The position numbers and the translations under genes are program-made. The notes beneath the pieces were generated by a model. The model did no database searches, was not told where the DNA came from, and saw only the letters and a list, made by a program, of their open reading frames with translations. 64,000 bases of DNA from assembly GCA_963969495.1 (NCBI GenBank), contig OZ018337.1, positions 81,082,648 through 81,146,647 of the forward strand. Direction: 5' to 3'. Of this stretch, positions 22,661 through 37,101 are shown one piece after another (the first letter of the stretch is position 1; every line of letters starts with the position of its first letter). The stretch comes from Ceratothoa steindachneri. Taxonomy: Eukaryota > Arthropoda > Malacostraca > Isopoda > Cymothoidae.

Positions 22661-25316
22661 TATAACTGAAAACCGGTTGGTTATCAGTTCTATAAAAAGT
22701 TATCTAAGCAAAGTTTAATGAAGTTTAGTGAAGCAACTAAATATCTCTGTAAAGCAATTAGCAATAAAATGTATGATTTCTTTTATCTTGTTGCACATAA
22801 CAATCGTTTCTGAACAACTTAAGATCTGCAGCTTTTATTTCTGCCGGCAGCATGTCAGGATATGAGTTGCTGGTTTCCCTCTCTCAAAAGAAAAATAATC
22901 ATGCATGCTTATTTACTTGAATGGGTTGATTTTCAAATACCCAATACCAGCAGTTATTTTCGATTTACTGTACCACTGAGTTCGCGACTTTGAGCGCATC
23001 CACAATATTCGAGCTCGGAATAAGGGTCAATTTCTGTTATGCAAGTAACATAAAAAGAATGTCGCCAAAGATTGTGATGAGTTTAAAATCCAATGAATAA
23101 CTCATTTGCTGATCCCGGTTTTAAGGGCCCATTGCATTAATGATTCCCGTAACGATCAGGTAATCGTCTCTCACAGTATGTTTCATCATCTGGATCTTTG
23201 CTTCTGTTTCAAACCTTTCAGTGATGATTTTAATGGTGAGAAATTTCGGTGACTCTATACCAAATTTTCTGATCCATTGCCATTATATTTCGGTCACATT
23301 CTTAAATTGGGTTCTTTTGCTGAACTCATTAATATTGATTGCTGTAAATATGGTATCTTTGGATGATTACGTAGACTATTTCTTAAGGTAGACTAGTGGT
23401 TGGCTAGATTAGGTTCGGGACATATACCAATTTATTACTGGTCTACATATACAAACGTATAGGTTGCATTCTGGTTTTAGAAGTCGTAAAGTATTTATCT
23501 TAGTACACTAACTCTTAAATGAATATATTAGATTTCAATTTATTTATTTGCTTTTTTAGTAAAGCAAACACTGATTTGTCAACTTTGGTAAACATGGTTC
23601 ATGATTAAGTGAATAAGTGGGACAATCCTTCACTTCGACTGAATTCATTTCTTATTAGAATTTGAAGAAATTTTAATGATGTTAAGAAAACAAGTAAAAG
23701 GTAGTTGTAATATCACTCTCGATATTTAACGGTGACCATCCAAAGCAAAACCTATATTAATTTATGGAGGCGATCTCGCCAAATCTCTGAATTTGTATAG
23801 AGTTTGTTAATGATTGCAACATGATTGGTGAATATTACTCCCATTTTATGAAGCAAAGACTGTTATATATATATAGAGCAACCAAAGGTTAATAATATCC
23901 TTAGAGAAAAGACATAAAATTAGGGCACTGTTTAACATTAGAGAAAACTACGGGGATTTACGTAAGATTGAGTCCTCAAAATTACTCTTTTGGATGTGCA
24001 ACCTTATTTAGTGCTGGTGGTTTCTGCGGGGTGGGCTGTGCGCAGATCTAAGAGTTTTTTTGTTATTATGACTAAAAGATAGAAATGCATCAATCAGAAT
24101 TCACCTTTGATGTTGGCATCTAAAAGGGATTAGGAATACGAAAACACGAAGAAGAATCAATATGGTAAATATTGATTTATTGAGTCTATGTGAATATATT
24201 TCGAATAAAATTTCTCAAAATTTCGTCTCTGATTCCTGTCAAAGAAACATGAATAATTGAGGTTAAGAACGACTCGGGATGGTATAGGGGCCCAGCTAAA
24301 GCATAATTTATCCATAAACCTTTAGTTATACTGGGCATTCATTCATTAAATTAGTTAACGTTAGAGCTACGTTATTATTGGGGTTAATTTTTATTCCTCA
24401 ATTATCTACTTGAATTTATTTCAAGCGTTAATTTCTCGTAAATTTGACATTCTCCTTCTGGAAGAGAGTTTAACTTTATTTCCTGTTATTATTTCCGCCT
24501 TTCTTTACAATTCAAATTTTTGGGGTTTTGATTTTTTAATATGGATTTAGATTCGAATAGGATTCGAATTTGAGTTAAGCCCTTATTTCGAATGCTTAGA
24601 TCTATTTTATTCTTGTTCTAGATGCTTTTTATCTCGTAAAATATAATTTGTAACAAAGTACTTTATATATCCTTTTCCCATGTTATTACACACTTTTCCT
24701 TGAGTTAAGGTAAATTCGTTATTCACTTTGTTATTTCTTCTTTATTATAGCTATCCATATGTACCAGATGCCCAAATTCACTGTGTACATTTCTATAGAA
24801 ATTCTTTGGTAAAAATTTGCAAAGTCTCAATGCACGAAACTGTATGTAAGGATTAAAATGAGCAGTCAAACGGAAATTTTAATAGGATACTACATACTAC
24901 ATTTTTTTCTCTATTGAAATATTATGTCAAAGAAATACAGAATTACAATAAAGAATATTTCAAAAATATTCATTATTATATTAAAATATTATGCAATAAA
25001 CATACAGAGTAATAATAGTATCTTATATTAACACTTTAAGCTCTGTAAAAAACAAACTTGACAGACATATGGTGAATATCTTTCGAATACATTTAAATTG
25101 ACAATAGCATAATTATTTTCAGGAAAATCATGGAATAGGTTGAAATTGTAACTTAGTATATATCTCATTAGTTTATGTTATTATAGCTTTGTATTTAAAA
25201 CTAATGTAGAATATTATTAATGATATAAGTATGGATTAAACTATATTTATTGATACAACAGCAAGTAAATAAAGACATATAAAAGTAAATTGCAAATATA
25301 TACAACACAGATTCAT
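22661..25316. other. AT-rich DNA, nothing recognised
   Basis: No ORF of interest, RNA gene or repeat family was recognised in this stretch. Confidence 0.5.
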
Positions 25317-25336
25317 ATATATATATATATATATAT
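25317..25336. repeat. Short (TA)n tract
   Basis: About 20 bp of TA dinucleotides. Confidence 0.85.
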
Positions 25337-27442
25337 CTATTTTCATGGAAACATATAGTATAGATCAGTTTACTGTATATTAAAATTTGAGCGAACCACT
25401 AAGATATTTCCTATATGAAGTGAAACCACTGTTATTTCTGGGAACTTCAAAATTAATTTATTAATGCTACTCAACGTTTTCGCTTCAAACTCATATTTAT
25501 AATCGATTTAAGTTCGAAATCGAGATTTTAATTCTTTTCGTTTCGAGTTTTCAAATAATATTTTAGTTCAAATTTTTCATTAGATTCGAGTTTTAAAATA
25601 TATAGATTTCAAAGGTTTATCGATTCGAATTCGATTCAATTTCCCAGCACTAAATTAATAACTAATTCCTTTTTAATGCTTTTTTTGGTTGAACATGAGT
25701 AACATTTGGTCCCTTAATTCTTCCTTTCTCTGCAATGACACATCGAGGAATTAATTTGTTAATTTTCACATTGTATTTCTAAAATGGATCAATATTGGTA
25801 TAATCATCAAGCAAAGTTTAGCTGGAAAGAAATGGACAGCGTAAACAAAGAATCTCTTGATCAAAAGTGATTATGATGGAAATTCATTTGATTGGCCGGA
25901 TGAGTTATAAGGTGAGGAGAAAATTGGCTTTATTTAAACGTCTCCGAATCTCCAAAGGCAACGTAACAAGAAAGTTGCTAAGACACAAATCATAACAATC
26001 TTCATCATACCTCGCCCTAACTTTCATCAGAGGTGAATCCTAAGTCAATACTTCTCGGACTCAAACTCATGCAATTTTAAACCAATATTAAATATTACAG
26101 AATTTCTTTACCTACCCTTCCAGAAAATTCAGCGCATCCTCACATTTTATTATATAGGCTTCAACTTTTTTATTTTTTAATCTACTCATCCATATTTTTT
26201 TTTTCAAAGTAAAAATTATATTTAACGCAGATGATTAAGAAGGATTAAGCCAAATCGGTGATGCATGCATTAAATATTTCATTTATTATATTTTTACTAT
26301 TGTTATTTTCTTCTGGTATCTCGTCAAGTATACCTTTCACTCCTCTCCTTATTACATTAATCTGTCAATGGCATAAAATCATTAGGTAATCCAGGGAAAT
26401 TCCGAAGTACATAATATAACTTCGATTTGCATACCAGATGGCAAATGTGCCAAGCAATATCTTTTCAATAAGATCTGCTGACCTAAGAAATAAATTATGC
26501 CTAAGTGTGCGTGCAACTATTCCTATTCCACTCGATCACGAAACAAATAAATAGATACACGCTCATATAATTTCATAAATATAATACTTCTAAACAATTA
26601 AATGCCCAGAAGTTAACAAATGAACATCCAGACGTGTTTGTTCAAAAGATAAGAATAAACAAACAGAAGAACAAATAAAATCTTTCGCTTCATATACATA
26701 AATTTTCCACCAGGACTTCCACAAACACATTTGTATTCACTAAAAATAAATTAATACTATTGAATAAACCATGTCAAACTAAAGAGTATAATTAAGAGGA
26801 AGAGATGAAGAGAGATCTTAAAATACAATGAAATTCATGCATTTGATATGACTTAAGTATGAACGCGGTTTTTGACAGGTTAACTGGCATTGAGGCGCAG
26901 AAATGAGAAGTTGCGATTTCTCCTCGAAAGAGATGGAGGGCAGAGGATTAAATTTATGTTTGAATAGAGGGCAAAGTTCCTTAAAAAGAACTAATCCGCA
27001 TCTGTGTTTAAGAAATGGGATTATTTTTACGTGCCCATCATTAAAAGAGATATCAAATCCATAAAAGTTTGAATGGGTGTATTCTATGCACCACCTTGGA
27101 GGATTTGAATGGTAGCTGTTGTTCTTTTTGTGTATTATTTCAAAGTTGCCACTGAATTTTCACAATTTCTATTCCCATTTTTATTTAATATATATTATTT
27201 TTTCATTCAAAGTGCTCGTAATTTAGTAAATTTTTGAGTACGCTTATTTTTTCTTGCTTCCACTCGCGTGACATTTGATGTCTAAGGTTTTTAAATGATT
27301 CAGATAAATTTGGGGGCAGAATTCAAATCTGAAAGCTACTTAGGCAATTTTCACCTTTCAATGCAGATTTCTATGAAAATATATAACTGCGAGGATAGAA
27401 ATAGTTATTAGAAAGACTCCTGTTACTACTATAGATTTTTAA
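25337..27442. other. AT-rich DNA, nothing recognised
   Basis: No coding region recognised. A slightly repetitive stretch at 25480-25640 is rich in ttcgaattcga/gattcgagttt-type words, possibly a decayed short tandem repeat. Confidence 0.45.
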
Positions 27443-28100
27443 TTGAAAAGAAAGAAGCTTCCTGTTTATCACAAAGTTAGAGGTATTAATTATTTTGAAA
27501 GATCACCAAGTATGAAAAGGAAATGCAAATATGACCCCAATACTTTCGTTGCCTATGTTGTAAAATGCAGCCGCTTGTACTTTTTCGAAATAGCAACATA
27601 TGTGAAGTCAGGAAATATCAGGAAACTAGTGTTCTACTTGCATCTTGAATTAAGTAGAGTAAAAATACCTTAAATGTATTTGTTTTTCATGAGTACACAA
27701 AAAAACAAACACGCTGTTGAATACTTAAATGTATCATCTGCCATAAAGACAATCCCTCAGACACCAGGTACTTCATTTCCAGAATTACTACAAATCATGG
27801 ATCTGGATAAAGACAGTAATGATGAGATAAAGAATGAGGATAACTTTGAACCAAAACATGCACAGCTCAATTAGCTTACAAGACAACTAGGACTATTAAA
27901 AGAGTCATCTCTGCTTCTTGGGTCTCGTTTTAGAAAGTGGAATCTATTGGAACCAAAAACACCATTTTACTTTTAGAGGTAATGATGGAGAAGTCAGGAT
28001 ATTCTTTACTTCCTACGAGAATTCATATTTTGAGAACTGCTCTAAGATTAAGGGTTTAGTCGAATCTTTAAGAGATTTGTCTAAATAATCTGAATAGAGG
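27443..28100 (+). pseudogene. Fragments of an invertebrate repetitive ORF family
   Basis: Frames at 27443-27673 and 27674-27874, plus read-through after the stop at about 27872, together resemble an uncharacterised repetitive protein family I recall from arthropod genomes. The segment after that stop reads LTRQLGLLKESSLLLGSR followed by WNLLEP (about 27875-27955), matching that family's 'LLGSRL..WNLL' signature. In the next frame a segment ending ESLRDLSK, then SE and RLFSDS across a stop (to about 28100), fits its 'EWRLFIDSS' block. Stops and a frameshift show decay. The function of the family is unknown to me; retroelement association is likely but not shown. Confidence 0.45.
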
Positions 28101-30899
28101 CTTTTTAGTGACTCACCATTTTTTGCAATGAATAACACCAACTTCGATAAATGACAACACTGGAGTGTTGAGTGCAGTATAATATTAATTGAACCAGTTC
28201 TTTTGGTGTGCTTCTGCGCAAAATGTGCTCAACCATCCTCTCCCCATCCATACCTGTCAGTAGCAAAATCGTGGTAAGAAAACTATTCACAGAAATATCA
28301 TCACCACAAACAACAGATTAAGGGATTGCGATATGGAGATAGAGGAGAGTTGCGTAGCAGACCTTTTTTAAAAGGTCAGGAATCTCATTATTTTTGCTTT
28401 TTTGATCAAGTACTACATTGCCTCTTATTTTTACCTCCTCACAACACTCTCTAATCATATAAAGAGACAAAATACAAGCGTACCCATCCCCATAACTCCC
28501 CAAAGGGGCGCAGATATGAGGGTAATCGAGTTTCAGAAACGAAGGGCAAAAGCGATTCCCAATTCTGAGCTTCACTAATATTAGGCTAAATCCCGAAAAT
28601 CATTTGAAATTGGGATTAATTTTCTCCCTTTGTTTTAACATTCGCAAAGTTTGCGACCTCTTGCCAGGTAAGTGGCTGATGCCGGAAAATTTCTGTCACA
28701 TATCTTTTCCTGTCTTGACAAAAGTCACAAAATGAATAATAGATCTGGAAACGAAATAAATTGTAAATTACCGAAGTCTCTTGACCCTAATGCCTAACTA
28801 AGGCTATTTTTCAGTTGACCTTATTTTATATTTACTATCACAAGACGATCACAGTAATGCTTTTCAAGTTAGGTAGAGTTATGTATTTCCAGGGCCTTAG
28901 TTTTGAAATGTTTTTTCCTTATCTCAGTTAACAATTTGAAGTTCTTGCACTGATCAATTTTTGTATGAAAAATTTCTCCCGGAGAATTTTATTTAATACT
29001 CCATCCCTTGATCTCCTCAACAACCATTACAGTAGAATTAATGGTTTTTAGCCAAATTGGATTCCCTGCCTTCGATAAATATTTTGAGATGCCAAGATCA
29101 AACATCAATTACTTCCGAATAATCTGGCAGCTAAAGGTGACAATATTGGTTTGTCGTCTCTTATTTAATATGGTGCTATTTATTCTCTGTCAGTTTTATT
29201 TTTCAAAGAAACTTTATTTTGCTCAATCTGAAAGAACTTGAGAGAAATTAAAACTAATGCATTTTAAATACATCCCTAATAGTCTTGTTGTGATTGTATT
29301 TTTCTCAATCAAATGATGAGACACGGATTCAAAAAATAAACGCCATTGAAGATGAAAATTGCCTAAATTGATTAAAGTTAATCCGATTTTGAAACGCCGA
29401 ACCCGGCAAGTTAGCAAAATGTTATTAATATATGTCCCTGTGATTTATGGTACAAACTTACTCATGGTTACAATACTAAAGGTTTAAATAGTTTCTATAT
29501 CATATTTTGACTTCCCTATTATACATATTTGTTTATATGTTTTATCCTTATTTTATTAATCCCTATTTACTTTAGTCGTGTTCCAAGTAGAAATTTCCTC
29601 ATGGGTTACCTCAGTTGTCTTTCAGCTTATAAATAATTAAACAAAGAAATCAGTGGCTCTTCTGACAATTAGTTAAAGCGATGGCAAAATCGAAAGACTG
29701 AATTCAGAAAAAGTCATTCCTGGGATTGTGAAGACGACAAATAAATGTGGGGATAAAGATAAATTTTGTGTAAGTGGTAGGGAGAAATACACTGTGGGCA
29801 AAGAAGGGTAATCTTAACTATGAAAGAGATGTAATAAAAATTATACTCAAATTGGGAGTTTAAACAATTTCACGGGCTCTAGTTTCTCAAAAGCAGGTTA
29901 AAAAATATTAACTCCGAGGCTAAATTACTTTTAGATGAAACCTGTTTGATGCAAACAGAAGAATATCCGCACAAGTGCTGCCCACTCTACTGATCTGCAC
30001 TCGTAGAGATAATGTGGTTTTAACAAAATCCTTCCCCTTTACTTTTATTTGTAACTGGGCAAACAAAAATTATTTATAATTGTTTTTTTTTATTTATATT
30101 TTGTTCGAACATACATCGGTGATTAAGGCCAAATTGGGATCCGAATTCGTTTCTGAGGGTGTTCACCAAATAAAATGGTTTTGGGATTAATAAAAAAATT
30201 AATAAAATATCTTTTTGGTTTGCTAAGATAAATAAATGGATTCCATGAATTTTAATTCTTTTTTCTGTGAAAAGACTGAAAGTGGACGTTGATGGAAAGA
30301 AGATGTCCACTCTAATGTAATGTGTCGTAGTGTGAATAACTCCACCGCGGACTGCTTGAGAAGGTGATTGTGTGGATATAATTTGAGTTATAAGTCATTC
30401 CTCGGTGCATGATGGAGCACAATGTAAGAACGAATGGAAAAGACTTGTCCTTCTTGAAGTGATATGAACGACTGTAATAATAATATACAGTACGTATATA
30501 AATATAGTCACTGTCGTACAAGCACCGAGTTGGTGTACGTACGTATAGGTTTGTTACGTACTTGAAAAACTCCTTGATTACGTTTTCTCTAAGAGTGCTA
30601 TATTATTATTGTTACGTTACTTTAATCTTTGAAGATTTTTAGTGGTATGCTCAGCGTTTCAAGGATTAAATTAAATACTTCTAAGAAAATAAATCGTTAA
30701 TTAGATTATGAAAATACTTGTGAAATCTAACAAAACAAACTATACAGCTATGAATTAAACGAGTTTAAGTGAGACTTACTAATTTAAACAAATGAATATA
30801 AAGTATTGGTAGACCCAAAGCTTTCTTTAATATTGGACGTTAATTCACCTTCAAAACTAATGTAATTTAATTATCTTTAAAATAACTAGACATGGGGAC
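28101..30899. other. Unassigned DNA
   Basis: Minus frames at 28105-28290 and 28318-28575 and other short frames carry no motif I recognise. The 85-aa minus frame at 28318-28575 has mixed composition and might be a further piece of the adjacent repetitive ORF family, but this is speculative. The rest is AT-rich. Confidence 0.4.
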
Positions 30900-31900
30900 G
30901 GCCGGAGACGAACCTTTGCCCTTAATTTTTATGTAGAAGAACGAAGCTTTTTGTGGTCAGACGTGTGGACGCGTTAACAGGCACCTCAGCTGTTTGGCTG
31001 ACGTGGGAAAAGGCTTGAAGCAACAGGTAATTTTGGTGAGGGCGACGGACGGCGTTAAGCACGCTTTCTTAGTCAGATGATTTCAACAACGGTTTCGTAA
31101 AAGGAGGCTTCTTTCAATTTTCTGGTTAAGCTTAGAAAGTTTCGCACTGAAGAGCAATAAGCAAACAAGTGAATCTTTTGACTAATGGGGAATGCTTGAG
31201 GGAGTTCCCTCTGGGGTATTCCTCAATGGCCAGGACTATCTCTGAGTTTTGTTGTAAACCGGGATAGGGGGTTTATCTGACGAGAGAGGATTGAGCTTTT
31301 TTCTCAATACAAGCTAAGGTAAATATCGGTGTGACCACCATGAACTCACTCAGTGTGAGCTTCTTCTGTGTTTTTTTCGCTGGGTTGCCGGGCACTCTAG
31401 CCAGACTTCGTCGTCTCGATCGCTAACTTAATCTTCCTCTTTCTTCTACAGTTATCTGTCTATATACTTCACCACTCCAGTGTGAGTAGAAGAAAAGGGG
31501 GAGATTAAGTCTTAGGAATTAAACCTTGTTCTCTAACGGCTCTTCTCTGAGCGTCTTTCACTTATCCATAAAGTCAGCTGCTAGCTTGTGGTCTTCGCTC
31601 CTATAATTTCATATATGACAAAATTGGATCCCAACTCTTAGGGTAAATATTGCCAGTTTAACCAATGTTATGCTCTCCGGCCTAGAAATCTGATCAGTCG
31701 TGCATCTTGTGGTGGGCGAGGCTCTTCTGGTTGTCCGGGAGGCGAGGGGAGAGAAGGGGGGTAACTAATCTGGTTACGTTGACAAATGCCAGGACGTTGT
31801 GGTGACGGAACCTGGGCCTCTATTTTTAGGGTGGGATATCGATTTCTCTACAGTCACATAGTGTAAGGTCATAGTTCTGTGAATCTTAAAGGAATGTATT
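30900..31900. repeat. GC-richer LTR-like block
   Basis: A compositional island with words shared with 15.65-16.87 kb in the same orientation: gacgagagaggattgagc compared with ggcgagagtgagtcgaac, then gtgaccacca and gagcttcttct. No ORF exceeds background. It is probably a decayed solo LTR of the same family; termini not defined. Confidence 0.45.
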
Positions 31901-32594
31901 TTATTTATCATTTTGTTAAATGTTGCCTTACAACAGTGCAGATGTGGGAGGTACTGAGTGGAACTTAAGAAAACAACCCAGAGTAAAGAATGAAAGTGGG
32001 AAAAAGGTGAGACATATTCTAAAATCTTTCATATGATGAAAATTATCACATTTATGATTATTTTTGTGGTATTCCAATCGATTTCATGTTACAATTATAC
32101 ATGAAAAAGGGAAAAATTAATCATTGAGTGTAATAATTTGCGCTCAAGAAACATTTAATTCCCTGCATCTAACATTCATCCACGGTGATTACTTAGAAGA
32201 AAACCTTCATTTTCACCTTTCGTCACAAATCATAATTTCATATGGCTTAGACTTTTATTTTTGGACCTACCCACGAATGGCTCGGCGGATTTAGGTCACT
32301 TTCTTTCGTCACTGACATGGACACAGTCGCGTTAAGTAACGCCACTTGATGAAGCGATCCTCCGTACAAGAATACGAAGACTGCATGCCCCCCCCCTTCA
32401 GATTGTACAGCAGATTCTTGTTAATTCTACCAGTCTGAGCGATAGGCTCCCATACTCTTACACTCGCGGTACCGGTAAGAATGGGATTGCCACCGAAGGG
32501 CCCTAGCATTAAGGGAGCCTCTCCGTTGAATTTAATCATTTCGGTGTTGGGATTCTATGGCATCTTACATCATTTGTTACTTTATTATAATTTA

Positions 32595-32596
<2 letters not shown>
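31901..32596. other. Unassigned DNA
   Basis: No gene recognised. The 32300-32560 part is GC-richer and contains a 76-aa minus frame (32309-32539) without recognisable motifs; it may be a decayed repeat. It ends at a (TA)n tract. Confidence 0.4.

Positions 32597-32651
<55 letters not shown>
32597..32651. repeat. (TA)n microsatellite at a Penelope-like 3' end
   Basis: A pure TA tract of about 55 bp, followed by tgttcatatatatatgcat and then the 3' end of a minus-strand Penelope-like element. Confidence 0.95.
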
Positions 32652-32654
<3 letters not shown>

Positions 32655-33170
32655 CATATATATATGCATGATAGTGAAACAACTGTATAAGAGCAAAGAA
32701 TTTATTTAAGAGATTAGTTTCTGTATGAAGATTACCATTCCTTCTTTAGCCATATACTGAAAATGGGGTTAATAAAAAAGTCTCTGCACAGCTGCAAGAT
32801 CAGGACAAAAGCAAATCAAGGAGCAAAAGGCTAGTAATTAGGGCTGTGGTACGAAGATCATTAACTAGACTGTTTACGATCAGGTTCCGGGAATAGGAAA
32901 AACCTTTAAATTGATCGTCAGTAAGATTGAAATTGGAAATTTCTTGTATTGGTATCAATTCGACAATTTTTCTTTCACGAAAATCTTTACAATTGTATAT
33001 TTTTTTAGACTTGGAATAATTTATTTGGTTGTTGCAATTGCTAATGTGATTAAAATACGGGATGTAGTATTACTGCCTCGCCTGACATCACCTTTATGTT
33101 CGTATATATTTTTTCTCCCAGTCTCTCCTATATAGAATAAGGGACAGTTAATGGATTCAGATTCGTTTTT
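32652..33170 (-). mobile_element. Penelope-like element 3' fragment (second family, copy 1)
   Basis: Read on the minus strand, about 33150-33080 encodes a GIY-YIG-type signature (CPLFYIGETGRK, then YEHKGDVRRGS). After a frameshift near 33025 a conserved C-terminal segment follows (NQINYSKSKKIYNCKDF, then EISNFNLTDDQFKGFSYSRN; about 33020-32860). The same C-terminal segment recurs at 38.93-39.12 kb. The element's 3' noncoding end finishes with a sequence complementary to gatagtgaaacaactgta and abuts a (TA)n tract. The reverse transcriptase region is absent. Because of frame breaks, no single long frame marks it. Confidence 0.7.
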
Positions 33171-36100
33171 AACTTTTCAACTCATCACTTCTTCCTATGA
33201 ATGATGTTTCAAAATCGTTGGATTTGGTGTATGAATGAGATTCAAATGATGGTTAATGGAGGCTATCCTGACACATGTATTCATTTACCTTGTCCGATTA
33301 AGCATCTAACGAGAGTATGGATGCTAATTCAGAAATCTTGGCAGTGTAATCTAAACCGCCCAAAAAATAAATATTAATTAATAAATCTACAAACTTCATA
33401 TTATATTCATCGTATATTTTTTCTAAAATATTTTTCTTTAACATCTTTCCTGAAAGTATAGGATATACTACATGAAGAAATTGGCCAACTCTTTGCATAC
33501 TGCATATATGCCTTTTTCAAACAAAAATAACATTATATGAATATAAATAGAGACTTAAACTTTTACATACCATTAATCTGCATTCGCGTCTAAAACGGGA
33601 AAACTTGGTAAAAAATACCAAATTTTAATTCACATTTGGAATAAAAATTATCAGACTCAAAAATGTAGCTATCAGATCTGATACAACGTCCATGTTGGGC
33701 TGGATTTATATTCCATTGAGAATAAAATTCTATAAAATATTCTATAGCGGATATGATATCTTATACTGTGAAGGGTTAAATTTATTTTTAACAATAGAAT
33801 TATCAACTTGGAAAAATCTATAGATAATGTAATTGTCTTATGTAGTAGAATTTAGTGCAACACTCCAGTGTTTCCTGTAATATTCATATCTCTGCAATTA
33901 CCTAATCTCTCTCACCAAAATTTCTTCTTCTTAAACATGTATAACAAAGTTCCTTATTGTTCAGCAGACAAGTGAGTTTACATTCACAATTCAATATGCA
34001 ATATCTCCTTTGTACAAATCCTTTTAATTTTTCTCTCTCAAAATTGATTTAGGTCTGACAAGTACAGAAATTAAGTGTAATGTAGTTTTGCCAACCAGTG
34101 TTGCGCAGTGGTTTTCTTTGATTTACTTCATATTTTCACGTTGAATTTCGCGACTTAACATCCATTTATTGAATTTGATCTTTACATTAGCACATCTTTG
34201 TAGGTGGGAAGCTGAATCATACTCCAGGCCTAGAGCCGAAAACAGTGTACAAATTAAGTCGATGTAGACTCCATGACTGAAAAGAAGGTTGAGATGGAAA
34301 TAAGAAAAAGCTTTGGGTTGCTTAAGACTAAATATTTGAAAGCAGAGTCACAGATTTGCCCATCACCCAAATTGTTATTATTTTAACCATTAAGAGTAAG
34401 AGGATCAAAGGATAATAGATTTGGAAGAGTAACGAAACCCTCAATAAGCAGAGAGAACGAAAGTTTACTTGATAGATTAAGTTGATAGAAATCACTAACA
34501 ATATCAAAAAGACCTCACAGGTGATGCAAGAATAAAAGGAGAATCATAGGTTGAAAATGAGAAAGTAGTATGCAATTATAGGAAAAGGAAACCTCTAATC
34601 AAACAAGAGACAACATATTACGCACGTTAGGGGCGCTTATTAGAGCCTGGAACATCTTGCTGAACATTGCAGTTGCATAATTGCGTGCCCTCCCGTCCTC
34701 GATTCTTTCAAACTGATCTACCGCTCTATATTTTCTGCCCAATCCAAGCAATCTCTGAAGCACGAGGAACAAGGACGTAAGGAGGAGGGGCTTCCTATTC
34801 ATCACAAAGTAAAATGATTGGCGAGGAATTAGTGGACATAACTTAACTTTATAGGTTGTTTTTTATTTAAAGATTAATATTTTCATCCTTAGTTTAGCGC
34901 TTGGGATTTTGTTAAATATCTATTTATATTTAACCACAATAAACTTAACCAATATCCAAGTTAAAGTAGGAGACTTTTTTATTGCAATTTTACACATTTT
35001 TTTATTTACTAATTAACTTTTTTAGAAATTTTTGTCGTCGTTTGAATATTCGATTATATCATTTTAGAGACCTTAAGAAATCTAACCTATTTAAAAGAAA
35101 ATAAACGACCTAATTAATTTGATTTTTGATAGTGAATTCCAGGTCTGAGGTATTATAATGGTTCCGCACAATTTAAGTTCGTAACTATTAGTTCCCAATA
35201 CACCTTTTTATCGTCTAAGATGTAAATCTATCATTAGTTATAAAGCGATTGGAATGGATACAGTTTGATTAATAAATGTATTAGTGTTAATATAAAATAT
35301 AATGCTGTAAAACATATTCAAATTAAAAACTAGGAAACAAATTTATGTAATTTGATTGATAAAATTAGTTCTTTTCTCTGTTCATTTCATTCATGAAATG
35401 ACCAACACAATTTTAACATAATTTATAATTTCAATATACTTTCAACTTTATCCTTTACTCACCTTTGAATTGACTGTACGAAAATATTCTTTCACAGGAC
35501 ACATATTTTCTCACTCTTTCTTTCGTGACAATATTTCAGACGTTTTAAACTTGGATCAGATTTTTGGGACAAACGTCCTCCAAATTTTGTGGTCGTGTTT
35601 AAGATCTAGAAAAGGATTCCGATAGCTGAGGATTTTCTGTTGTCTTTTCCGTCGCCATAACAGGATAGAGCATTGAATGTGTTGACTTCCTGATCTCTCC
35701 TTTTTCTTTCGCATATTGTTTAGTTCAGGAAAAAAGTTTTAATATAAACCCAAATGTGTTGTAATTTTTTAATTTTCTATTGTAATTATTGACGGCAATA
35801 TTAATTAGTATTATTGTTATTATTGGGTAATAAATACTAGTATTTTGGATTATTTGAATCTCAGTACATTAGTCTTTAAAAGTAAATTCACTTTTATTTG
35901 CTTGGAAATCTCTTTTTTATTATGTCACACTGTAATGAAGTGTTGTTATTAAGATACTTGAACAATCGCACAAATCTCTGCAGAAAGATTTTTAAAAAAG
36001 ATGATTTGATGGAGTGAAAAGCCCGCAAGAGATCGCGCTTTGCCACCATCCCTCCTGCGGTCCCCATTGTGCATAGCAGTGAGGGGCTTTTTGTTGCATG

Positions 36101-37101
36101 TCAACAGCTAAGCTCAAAATATAGTTAAAATATATTTAGCTATATTTTAATGTAAGTTCTGTAATGTTTCCTTTGGGCGATGTCAATTAAAAATAATTAA
36201 AGGAGACACTATTTACTTTCATTTTAAAGTGAGATTGAAAAATATTCCCCTAATGAATTTTTATAGTTTTATTACTCATTTTTCGCTACTATAGCCTAAA
36301 ACTTATATAGCAAAGTTAGCTTTGATAAGAAGGAGGTTGAAAGAGTGTAAATAATGCAATCACAACCATTATCCAAGTATTTTATTAGGGATACGTGTGA
36401 GAGAGGGAATTGGATATAGTAATAAAAATAATTTGCAGCTTCTTCTTTCACTTACCTCTTTTTTTTCAACGAAGGGATCCAAGACAAAGGTGAATCGATG
36501 GAGGAAACATTATCAATAATTAAAGAAAGTCTTTGCTCTATGTTTTATTTTCTTTATTAAAAAGGATTTCATTTTCCTTTGCGAGAGTGACATTAATTAC
36601 TTGCGATTTCGTCATTGCTTTATCTCACACCTAAATTTTAGGATATTTGTAATCTTTTTATAGTAAGAAATTAGGATGAGATTAATTACATAGATAAAGA
36701 CGCAGCGGAGAAAAAAAAGTTGTTATAATCAGATTGTGTGAAACAGGTGGCGTGTCTATTTTAGTTTAATACTATCACTTTCCGTTTGGCTTAGTCTCTC
36801 TAAAGTATGAATTGATAAAGGAAAGAAAAAGAAAGAAGAATGAACGAGTAGATAACTCTGCCGTACTACTGCATAGACCAAGGGCCATCAAGCCTTAATA
36901 AAGAGGCCAAGAGGGTTAGCGTATTCTAAATGTCCAGGAAACTAACGGGAAAAAAAGGATAAATGATAAATTGTACAAATTTGCCATCCTTTACCGAGAT
37001 TTTCGATACTTGTGTAAATATCTGCCATTAGCACCAATCTCACATTATCCCAATATTATGTAAAATATTCAATGCATTAGATGTAAGTGTACCTTTGTGG
37101 C
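33171..37101. other. AT-rich DNA, no gene recognised
   Basis: Minus frames at 33298-33498 and 34599-34805 have protein-like composition (the latter includes AVDQFERIEDGRARNYATA) but match no family I can name. The rest is AT-rich without recognisable repeats or RNA genes. Confidence 0.4.

Noticed and set aside
34599..34805. 68-aa minus-strand ORF with ERIEDGRARNYATA
   Set aside because: Protein-like composition but no family, no splice or gene context; left unassigned rather than named.
36000..36110. GC-rich stretch considered as a tRNA or other structured RNA gene
   Set aside because: No A box, B box or cloverleaf pairing could be drawn.
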